Of a stretch of DNA of 64,000 nucleotides, positions 58,320-64,000 are shown piece after piece (position 1 is the stretch's first letter; every line of letters starts with the position of its first letter). Origin of the DNA: Streptomyces orinoci. GTDB lineage: Bacteria; Actinomycetota; Actinomycetes; Streptomycetales; Streptomycetaceae. Under the pieces are notes generated by a model. It saw only the letters and a list, made by a program, of their open reading frames with translations, was not told where the DNA came from and did no database searches. A program made the translations under genes and the position numbers. Location of the stretch: the NCBI RefSeq assembly GCF_003121295.1, contig NZ_PHNC01000031.1, positions 870,439 through 934,438 of the forward strand. The letters run 5' to 3'.

Positions 58320-59075
58320 TCAGCGCCGGAAGAAGATCCGGTCCCCGTACTCGCCCAGCACCCGGCCGTTCCACTCGTGGCCGCCGTCCACATTTCCGGA
58401 GCGCAGCATGGGTGGGTCGATGCCGCGGGCGGCCAGTTCGCCGGCCGCGGTGGCCACCACGGCCTGCATCAGGGCGCAGGTGACCACCGTGGAGGCGGGG
58501 GCGAAGGGGGCGGCGATGCCCTCCGCGGTGAGCTCCGCGTCGCCTACCGCGATCTTGCTGTCGATCACCAGGTCACAGTGGTCCTTGAGGAAAGTCCCCG
58601 AGGAATGGCGGGACTTGGTCTCCTCGGCGTAGGCGAGCGAGGTGACGCCGATGACCTTCAGCCCCAGGGCGCGGGCGTTGATGGCCATCTCCACCGGCAG
58701 CGAGTTCCGCCCGGACAGCGAGATGACGATCAGTACGTCGCCGGGGCGCGCCGGACTGGTGTCCAGCACCGCCCCGGCCAGCCCGTCCACCCGCTCCAGG
58801 GCGCTGCCCAGGGTGGCCGGGACCACGTCCACCCCGACCGTCCCGGGAACCGCCAGCAGATTCATCAGGGCCAGCCCGCCGGCCCGGTAGACCACGTCCT
58901 GGGCGGCGATCGAGGAGTGGCCGGCGCCGAAGACGAACAGCCGCCCGCCCTCCGCCACCGTGTCGGCGAGCATGGCGCCGGCGGCGGCGATATGTTCCGC
59001 CTCCTCGTCGCGGGCCCGCCGCAGCAGATCGACCGCGGCGTCGAAGAACCGCCCGGCCAGTTCGTTGGCGCTCAT
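58320..59075 (-). CDS. SIS-domain phosphosugar-binding protein (UPF0309)
   Basis: A 251-aa single SIS-domain protein: GRLFVFGAGHSSIAAQDVVY near residue 45, then DVLIVISLSGRNSLPVEMAI with the phosphate-binding Ser/Thr loop, and FLKDHCDLVIDSKIAVGDAE. It matches the UPF0309 family of probable phosphosugar isomerases or binders. Substrate unknown. It diverges from the iron-regulator gene across 188 bp, the arrangement I recall next to dmdR1 in S. coelicolor. Confidence 0.88.
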   Translation of the reverse strand: MSANELAGRFFDAAVDLLRRARDEEAEHIAAAGAMLADTVAEGGRLFVFGAGHSSIAAQDVVYRAGGLALMNLLAVPGTVGVDVVPATLGSALERVDGLAGAVLDTSPARPGDVLIVISLSGRNSLPVEMAINARALGLKVIGVTSLAYAEETKSRHSSGTFLKDHCDLVIDSKIAVGDAELTAEGIAAPFAPASTVVTCALMQAVVATAAGELAARGIDPPMLRSGNVDGGHEWNGRVLGEYGDRIFFRR

Positions 59076-59929
59076 CGCAGGGGGCTCCCTCGCGGTCGAT
59101 GGGGTCGATGGGTCTGGGGTGCCGGTCTCTGGTGGCGCCGATCACGGTGCGTTGTCCACCTGCGCCGTGTCAATACGGCGGCAGGGCCGTAGCGGCCACT
59201 CTTGTCGGTGCCATGCGTCAGAATTGGGGCAGGGCCAGCGCACGACTTATCGAGGGGCACGGCATGTCCGGACTGATCGACACCACGGAGATGTATCTCC
59301 GCACCATCCTTGAGCTGGAAGAAGAGGGTGTGGTCCCGATGCGCGCCCGCATCGCCGAGCGGCTCGACCAGAGCGGCCCGACGGTGAGCCAGACGGTGGC
59401 CCGCATGGAGCGCGACGGCCTGGTCACGGTGGCCGGGGACCGTCATCTGGAGCTGACCGAGGAGGGCCGGCGGCTGGCCACCCGGGTGATGCGCAAGCAC
59501 CGGCTGGCCGAGTGCCTGCTGGTCGATGTGATCGGCCTGGAGTGGGAGCAGGTGCACGCCGAGGCCTGCCGCTGGGAGCATGTGATGAGCGAGGCGGTGG
59601 AGCGGCGGGTGCTGGAGCTGCTGCGCCACCCCACCGAGTCGCCCTATGGCAACCCCATCCCGGGCCTGGAGGAGCTGGGCGAGAAGCCGGAGCCCGACCC
59701 CTATGACGGCATGGTCAGCCTGAACGACCTGGAGCCCGGCAGCGAGGGCAAGACGGTGGTGGTGCGCCGCATCGGCGAGCCCATCCAGACCGACGCCCAG
59801 CTGATGTACTCGCTGCGCCGGGCCGGGGTGCAGCCGGGGGCCGTGGTCAGTGTGACGGAGTCGCCCGGTGGGGTGATGGTGGGCAGCAGTGGCGAGGCCG
59901 CCGAGCTGGCCTCCGATATCGCCTCGCAT
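59072..59929 (-). other. Long open frame antiparallel to the iron regulator gene (adm-like arrangement)
   Basis: A 285-codon open frame covers almost the whole DtxR-family gene on the other strand and stops 3 bp inside the SIS gene start. Its translation is His/Gln/Leu/Gly-rich with no known domain, as expected for a high-GC shadow. I list it because an antiparallel gene called adm was reported opposite dmdR1 in S. coelicolor. Sequence alone does not show that it is expressed. Confidence 0.25.
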
Positions 59930-59950
59930 GTGTTTGTAGCCAAGCGCTGA
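59264..59950 (+). CDS. Iron-dependent repressor, DtxR/IdeR family (DmdR type)
   Basis: A 228-aa metal-dependent repressor. The helix-turn-helix reads RIAERLDQSGPTVSQTVARM. The ancillary and primary metal sites include EECLLVDVI-like CLLVDVIGLEWEQVHAEACR, then WEHVMSEAVERRVLELL (Cys, Glu, His ligands as in DtxR). The C-terminal SH3-like domain starts near residue 150 (TVVVRRIGEPIQTDAQLMYS). With Fe(II) it should repress siderophore and iron-uptake genes. Start ATG at 59264 after GAGGGGCACGGC. The opposite strand carries a long open frame (see findings). Confidence 0.94.
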   Translation: MSGLIDTTEMYLRTILELEEEGVVPMRARIAERLDQSGPTVSQTVARMERDGLVTVAGDRHLELTEEGRRLATRVMRKHRLAECLLVDVIGLEWEQVHAEACRWEHVMSEAVERRVLELLRHPTESPYGNPIPGLEELGEKPEPDPYDGMVSLNDLEPGSEGKTVVVRRIGEPIQTDAQLMYSLRRAGVQPGAVVSVTESPGGVMVGSSGEAAELASDIASHVFVAKR

Positions 59951-59983
59951 CCGGCGCTTTCACGGGATTCTCCGGTGCCATGA

Positions 59984-60014
59984 GGGGCCGGGCGGCCGGC
60001 TGCCGCCCGGCCCC
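59984..60014 (+). terminator. Terminator of the iron regulator gene
   Basis: GGGGCCGGGCGGC pairs perfectly (13 bp) with GCCGCCCGGCCCC around a 5-nt loop, 33 bp after the stop. Confidence 0.9.
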
Positions 60015-60187
60015 TCCGGCTGTCCGGGGACGTCCCCGGCGAGGTGTGTGGTGTGGTCAACTGCCCTTGGCGTGGCCGGAGTCGGCGGAAAGGGCGCGCG
60101 CTTGGGCAGAGAGTGTCACGCTGGCGTCGTGGCATATGCGTGCGCGCCGCCGACCAGGGAGGGGCTCCGTGACAAGGGCTGACAAGA

Positions 60188-60217
60188 GCCCCGGTGCCCT
60201 GCCGGGCACCGGGGCTC
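60188..60217 (+). terminator. Second stem-loop with T-rich flank, no gene assigned
   Basis: AGCCCCGGTGCCC pairs with GGGCACCGGGGCT (13 bp, loop TGCC). CCGCCTCCCCGTTTT follows. It ends a 170-bp stretch (60015-60187) with no supported ORF, so it may terminate a short RNA. A weak promoter-like TGTCAC ... CATATG pair lies at about 60115-60140. Confidence 0.6.
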
Positions 60218-60369
60218 CGCCTCCCCGTTTTCCCCCCACGGCGACCCGGGGCCCCGAGCTCCCAGGGTGCGCCTCGCGGACCTCTTTCCCCGAGCGGTCC
60301 GCGCCCAGGTCGATTACTCCCCTGGGCGCCGACCGCCAATCCTTGACCCCGGTCACTCGAACGAGGGGT

Positions 60370-60381
60370 GTTGCGCGCAAC
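60370..60381. promoter_or_regulatory. Palindrome upstream of the alpha/beta hydrolase gene
   Basis: GTTGCGCGCAAC is a perfect 12-bp palindrome. It lies between CTTGACC (near 60341) and the gene start, in the probable promoter region. I see no gene in 60218-60412. Confidence 0.4.
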
Positions 60382-60451
60382 GGCCGACTCATTCGAAAGG
60401 GGGTTCCATAAGGTGGAGCTGTCCGGGGGTGAAGTGGGGGTGTCAGGAGTC

Positions 60452-61336
60452 ATGGCGCGGCGAATCGAAGTCAGCGGAAGCGGTGGAGTCCGGCTGGCCG
60501 CCTGGGAGTTCACCGGCCGGGGCGGCCCGGTCGGCGGCAGTGTGCGGGCGGGGTCCGGCGGCGCGGGCGGGGTGCTGCTGTTGCACGGTCTGATGGGCCG
60601 GGCGGCGCACTGGGCGGAGACCGCCGGCTGGCTCTCCGCCCGTCACCGCACGGTGGCCCTGGACCAGCGCGGGCACGGCCGCAGTGACAAGCCGGTGGCC
60701 GGCCCCTATGCCAGTGAGGCTTATGTGGCCGACGCCCAGGCGGCCATCGAGCAGCTGGGGCTGGCCCCCGCGATCCTGGTCGGCCATGCCATGGGAGCCC
60801 TGACCGCCTGGCAGCTCGCCGCCCGGCGGCCGGATCTGGTGCGGGCGCTGGTGATCAGCGATATGCGGGCCTCCGCGCTGGGCGCCGCGACCCAGCGCCG
60901 CTGGGGGGAGTGGCTGCGGTCCTGGCCGGTGCCCTTCGCCACCCTGGCCGAGGTGCGCAAATGGTTCGGCCAGGACGATCCCATGCTGGAGCGCCCGGCT
61001 CCGGCGCGGGGCGATTTCTATGCCGAGGTGATGGCCGAGCGGGCGGATGGCTGGCGGCCGCTGTTCTTCCGCCGGCAGATCCTGCTCGCCCGGGAGTCCT
61101 ACGCCCATGATGCGCACTGGGAGGACCTGGCCCGGGTGGAGTGCCCGGCACTGGTGGTGCGCGGGCTGGACGGGGAGCTGGGCCGGGCCGAGGCCCAGGA
61201 GATGGTGCGGGTGCTGCCCCGGGGGCGCTATGCGGAGGTGCCCGATGCCGGGCACTTCATCCACTACGACCAGCCGGCCGCCTGGCGGCGGGTGGCCGAG
61301 CCCTTTGTGGAGGCGGCCGCGGGAGCCCGTAAATAA
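60452..61336 (+). CDS. Alpha/beta hydrolase fold protein with Ala at the nucleophile position
   Basis: A 294-aa single-domain protein. The fold is complete: VLLLHGLMGRAAHWAETAGW (oxyanion region), TVALDQRGHGRSDKPVAG, then VGHAMGALTAWQLAARRPDL, where the family GxSxG elbow reads G-H-A-M-G, so the catalytic Ser is Ala. The Asp (VVRGLDGELG) and His (DAGHFIHYDQP) are kept. It may be a non-hydrolytic member. The ATG at 60452 has AGGAG only 2 bp upstream. GTGs at 60440 and 60413 (AAAGGGGG 9 bp before the latter) are alternatives. Confidence 0.88.
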   Translation: MARRIEVSGSGGVRLAAWEFTGRGGPVGGSVRAGSGGAGGVLLLHGLMGRAAHWAETAGWLSARHRTVALDQRGHGRSDKPVAGPYASEAYVADAQAAIEQLGLAPAILVGHAMGALTAWQLAARRPDLVRALVISDMRASALGAATQRRWGEWLRSWPVPFATLAEVRKWFGQDDPMLERPAPARGDFYAEVMAERADGWRPLFFRRQILLARESYAHDAHWEDLARVECPALVVRGLDGELGRAEAQEMVRVLPRGRYAEVPDAGHFIHYDQPAAWRRVAEPFVEAAAGARK

Positions 61337-61338
61337 AT

Positions 61339-61354
61339 TCAACGCCCGTTGACA
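61339..61354 (+). promoter_or_regulatory. Promoter/operator candidate of the flavin monooxygenase gene
   Basis: TCAACG-CC-CGTTGA (61339-61352) is a perfect inverted repeat that overlaps a consensus -35, TTGACA (61349-61354). This is a typical layout for repressor control. A second palindrome, GCGAGC-GT-GCTCGC, lies at 61387-61400. The -10 is not clear. Confidence 0.5.
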
Positions 61355-61433
61355 TAACTGCCCGGGAGGTGTGCACTGGCAGTAGGGCGAGCGTGCTCGC
61401 CGGAGCGCTGGGAATCCCCGGAGGTTTGGTGTC

Positions 61434-62873
61434 ATGACCACCGATCTGACCACTGGCCTGACCGCCGACACGGCCCTTGACGCGGATGTCGTCGTCATCG
61501 GAGCCGGCCCCACCGGGCTTCTGCTGGCCGGGGATCTGGCCGCGGCCGGGGTGTCCACTCTGCTGCTGGAGCGGCGCGGGGAGGAGTCCAACCTCACCCG
61601 GGCCTTCGCCGTCCACGCCCGCACCCTGGAGGTGCTGGACGCGCGGGGCCTGGCCGAGGAACTGCTGGCCACCGGCACCTTCCTCAATGAGCTGCGGATC
61701 CTCGGCGCCACCCGGCTGGACGTCGGCAGCCTGCCCACCCGCTTCCCGGGGGTGCTGATCACCCCGCAGTACGAGACCGAGCGGGTGCTGCAGCGGCGTG
61801 CCGAGCGGGCCGGGCTGGAGATCCGCCGGGGCACCCGCTGCACGGGGGTGCGCCAGGACGCGGAGGGCGTCCAGGTGTCCGTCGAGGGTCCGGACGGGGC
61901 CGGCCACACCCTGCGCGCCCGTTACGCGGTCGGCACCGACGGGGTGCACAGTGCCGTCCGGCAGGCCCTGGGCATCCCCTTCCCCGGCCACTCCATACTC
62001 AGCTCGGTGCTGCTGGCCGATGCCCGGCTGGCCACCGATCCCGGGGTGGCGCCCACCATCAAGGCGGGCCGCGAGGGCTTTGCCCTTATCGCGCCCTTCG
62101 GTGACGGGTGGTACCGCGTCATCGGCTGGCGCGCCGGCAGCGAACTGCCCAGCGATGCCCCGGCCGACTATGAGGACCTGCGCGACCTGGTGCGCTCGCT
62201 GTTCGGCACCGACTTCGGGATGGGCGAGCCCCGTTGGACCTCGCGCTTCCACAGTGACGAGCGGCAGGCGCCGCGGTATCGCGAGGGCCGGGTCTTCCTG
62301 GCCGGGGACGCCGCGCATGTCCACTCACCGGCCGGCGGTATGGGCATGAACACCGGCATCCAGGACGCCGCCAATCTGAGCTGGAAGCTGGCCGCGGTGC
62401 TGCAAGGGCGGGCCGGGGAAGGGTTGTTGGACAGCTACCAGACGGAGCGGCATCCGGTGGGGCGGCAGGTGCTGCGGGTGAGCGGTGCGATCATCCGGGC
62501 CGCGCTGGTCACCGCACCGCCGCTGCGGGTCGCGCGGGCGGTGGCGGGTGGTGCGCTGGGTCTGCTGCCGGGGGTCACCCGGCGGGCGGCGCTGACCATC
62601 AGCGGCCTGGACATCGCCTATCCCGCGCCGCCGGGCTCCCATCCGCTGACCGGGCGCCGGGCGCCCGATCTGCCGCTCGCGGAGCGGGAGTCGGGGCCGG
62701 TGCGGCTGTATGAGGCGCTGCGGGCGGGGGAGTATGTGCGGGTGCTGCCGCGGGGATCGTCGGCGGTTGGGGGTGACCCCGACGACGGCGTCGTCACGGT
62801 TACCCGGGCCGACGCGGTCGGTACGACGCTTCTGGTGCGGCCGGATGGGTATGTGGAGAGCGCTTCGGAGTGA
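61434..62873 (+). CDS. FAD-dependent aromatic monooxygenase (PheA/TfdB family)
   Basis: A 479-aa class A flavoprotein hydroxylase. The FAD Rossmann motif is DVVVIGAGPTGLLLAGDLAA (residues 16-35), with ERRGEESNLTRAFAVHARTL after it. The middle DG motif is RYAVGTDGVHSAVRQALGIP. The GD motif REGRVFLAGDAAHVHSPAGG, then MGMNTGIQDAANLSWKLAAV, is intact. The C-terminal thioredoxin-like part is short. Such enzymes hydroxylate phenols, polyketides or rifamycin-type drugs. Substrate unknown. GGAGG lies 9 bp before the ATG. Confidence 0.93.
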   Translation: MTTDLTTGLTADTALDADVVVIGAGPTGLLLAGDLAAAGVSTLLLERRGEESNLTRAFAVHARTLEVLDARGLAEELLATGTFLNELRILGATRLDVGSLPTRFPGVLITPQYETERVLQRRAERAGLEIRRGTRCTGVRQDAEGVQVSVEGPDGAGHTLRARYAVGTDGVHSAVRQALGIPFPGHSILSSVLLADARLATDPGVAPTIKAGREGFALIAPFGDGWYRVIGWRAGSELPSDAPADYEDLRDLVRSLFGTDFGMGEPRWTSRFHSDERQAPRYREGRVFLAGDAAHVHSPAGGMGMNTGIQDAANLSWKLAAVLQGRAGEGLLDSYQTERHPVGRQVLRVSGAIIRAALVTAPPLRVARAVAGGALGLLPGVTRRAALTISGLDIAYPAPPGSHPLTGRRAPDLPLAERESGPVRLYEALRAGEYVRVLPRGSSAVGGDPDDGVVTVTRADAVGTTLLVRPDGYVESASE

Positions 62874-63006
62874 GGGTGCGGCTTGTGGGCGGTTGCTCGC
62901 GCAGTTCCCCGCGCCCCTGAGCGGCTACCGGTTCGTTTCCGGGTGCGGGCCGTCCATGGCCGGTCGCGCAGTTCCCCGCGCCCCTGTGGGGCGCCCAACA
63001 GGGGCG
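62874..63006 (-). repeat. Two type 1 extragenic repeats between convergent genes
   Basis: The anchor GCGCAGTTCCCC occurs at 62899 and 62966, 67 bp apart. The second copy ends in the hairpin GCGCCCCTGTGGGGCGC. Both read as sense relative to the ABC-2 permease gene that ends at 63014. Confidence 0.88.
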
Positions 63007-63013
63007 GGGGGCC

Positions 63014-64000
63014 TCATGCCTTGGCGACTGCGGCGAGGACTTCCGGGAGGCGGCGGGCCAGGCGGGGGGCCGCGATGCGGAGGCCCGTCCAGGCCGCCAG
63101 CAGGCCGTAGCCGAAGCCCAGCGGCAGCAGCAGCGGCAGCCAGCCGTGGTGGCCCGAGGTGTGCAGCCACACGGTCAGCAGCACCAGCGGCACACACTGC
63201 GCCGAAGCCGCCAGCAGGCCGCCGAGCAGGCCCAGCCAGGCGATGGACGTCTGGCCGGGGCCGACGTTCTTGAAGGCGTTGCCCTGCGGCACCGCGTACG
63301 GCAGCAAGGCCGAGGTCACCGCCCCGGTGGCGAACATCGCGCCCAGCAAGGCCAGTCCAAGACCCAGCACCTCCGGCAAGGTGTCCCAGTGCCCGGTGAA
63401 CGCGGTCAGCGCGGTCACCAGCAGCACCAGATAGGGCACCGCCGGCAGGGCGAAGGCCAGGGCGCGGCCGCGCAGTTCGAGGTAGGCGTCCCGGGGGCCG
63501 TTGATGGTCTGCATCACCAGCCAGAATGCCGAGCCGTCCGTCCCGAACAGGTTGTACATCTGTCCGCCGACCATGGCGACGGCCATAAACGCCCAGTAGG
63601 AGTTGCCGTTGTGCCGGGCCACATTGAGGAAGGGCACCAGGGCGCCGATGACCAGCTGACTGGTCCAGGTCATCCTGGTCTTGGGATCGCGCAGCACATA
63701 GCGCAGGCTGCGCAGCATCACCGCTCCCGTACGTCCCTGCGGCAACAGCCGTGCCAGTCCGGTGCTCACCCGCTTCCGCTCGGGCTCGGCGGCGGCCAGG
63801 GTGGAGGAGTCCGGCGACGTCAGCACCTTGGTCAGGCCGCGCTGCCACCACCACAGCAGCAGCGCCAGCACCGCGGCGGACAGGGCGAGTTGGGCCGCGG
63901 CAAGGCCGTATGAGCCCTGGCCGGTGGACCGTACCGCGTCCATCGCGGAGCCCGGCGGCACCCAGCGCAGCACCTTGGCAAAGGGTTCGAGCCTGGCCAT
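63014..64000 (-). CDS. ABC-2 type transporter permease (partial, 5' end outside the window)
   Basis: At least 328 C-terminal residues with about eight membrane segments in two groups (AAAQLALSAAVLALLLWWW; then AMVGGQMYNLFGTDGSAFWL, LVLLVTALTAFTGHW, ALLGAMFATGAVTSALLPYA and VPLVLLTVWLHT). A soluble loop between them has SLRYVLRDPKTRMTWTSQLV, typical of large ABC exporters with paired membrane halves. The frame has an ATG at the window edge, but LEPFAKVLRWVPPGSAMDAV reads like internal sequence, so the gene continues upstream. The ATPase partner should lie outside. Confidence 0.82.
   Translation of the reverse strand: MARLEPFAKVLRWVPPGSAMDAVRSTGQGSYGLAAAQLALSAAVLALLLWWWQRGLTKVLTSPDSSTLAAAEPERKRVSTGLARLLPQGRTGAVMLRSLRYVLRDPKTRMTWTSQLVIGALVPFLNVARHNGNSYWAFMAVAMVGGQMYNLFGTDGSAFWLVMQTINGPRDAYLELRGRALAFALPAVPYLVLLVTALTAFTGHWDTLPEVLGLGLALLGAMFATGAVTSALLPYAVPQGNAFKNVGPGQTSIAWLGLLGGLLAASAQCVPLVLLTVWLHTSGHHGWLPLLLPLGFGYGLLAAWTGLRIAAPRLARRLPEVLAAVAKA

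Noticed and set aside
61434..62873. Biosynthetic gene cluster around the flavin monooxygenase
   Set aside because: Neighbours are a lone hydrolase and an ABC-2 permease, with no polyketide, peptide or terpene synthase in the window.

Overview
The window is high-GC (roughly 70-75 %) DNA with the third-position GC bias, GTG/TTG starts and gene content of a Streptomyces chromosome. The content is core or conserved: trehalose genes, the orphan GroEL2, futalosine-pathway menaquinone genes, DUF3263/DUF3027/DUF2530/DUF2771 proteins, an XPB helicase and a DmdR-type iron regulator. I see no transposase, integrase, tRNA, rRNA, CRISPR array or secondary-metabolite cluster. The window cuts a gene at each end.

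Layout. 1-5 kb: tail of a probable solute-binding protein, DUF3263, otsB, a nuclease-like lipoprotein, and a gpgS-otsA pair (compatible-solute sugars). 5-9.5 kb: a SAM-I riboswitch controlling thrC, a MoaD/ThiS-type sulfur carrier, a cold-shock gene, and groEL2 behind two CIRCE operators. 9.5-13 kb: an rpiR-murQ-PTS operon for N-acetylmuramic acid. 13-18.7 kb: small proteins, two drug-exporter-like MFS permeases, an HD hydrolase, cutC and an ArsR-type regulator. 18.7-28.5 kb: a HelD-like protein, XPB helicase, a helicase-associated protein and an HAD hydrolase. 28.6-34 kb: a second cold-shock protein, mqnB-mqnD, an MFS permease and DUF3027. 34-41 kb: a 1062-aa GHKL/sacsin-like ATPase and a CtpE-like P-type ATPase. 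41-50 kb: purine permease, MarR-MFS pair, esterase, thpR, aldo/keto reductase, Uma2, SGNH and ricin-domain proteins. 50-64 kb: serC, a FAD/Fe-S oxidoreductase, citrate synthase, pdxH, a PAS protein, a SIS protein, a DtxR-family regulator, an alpha/beta hydrolase without its serine, a flavin monooxygenase and part of an ABC-2 permease.

The strongest feature not explained by genes is a family of structured extragenic repeats. Each has a GGGGCGCGGGG core next to a short hairpin, then either AACTGCGCGA (type 1) or a GCGGCTCCGCCGC hairpin (type 2). They occur at about a dozen loci. Most lie just 3' of a gene and in its sense orientation. Two sites are amplified into exact-period tandem arrays (69 bp x3 and 95 bp x4), and two genes take their stop codon from inside an element. 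Other points worth a second look are a 72-nt three-way-junction RNA candidate after pdxH, the SAM riboswitch on a threonine gene, an ORF antiparallel to the iron regulator gene that matches the arrangement called adm in S. coelicolor, several very small ORFs, and repeat-built tails on otherwise standard enzymes.
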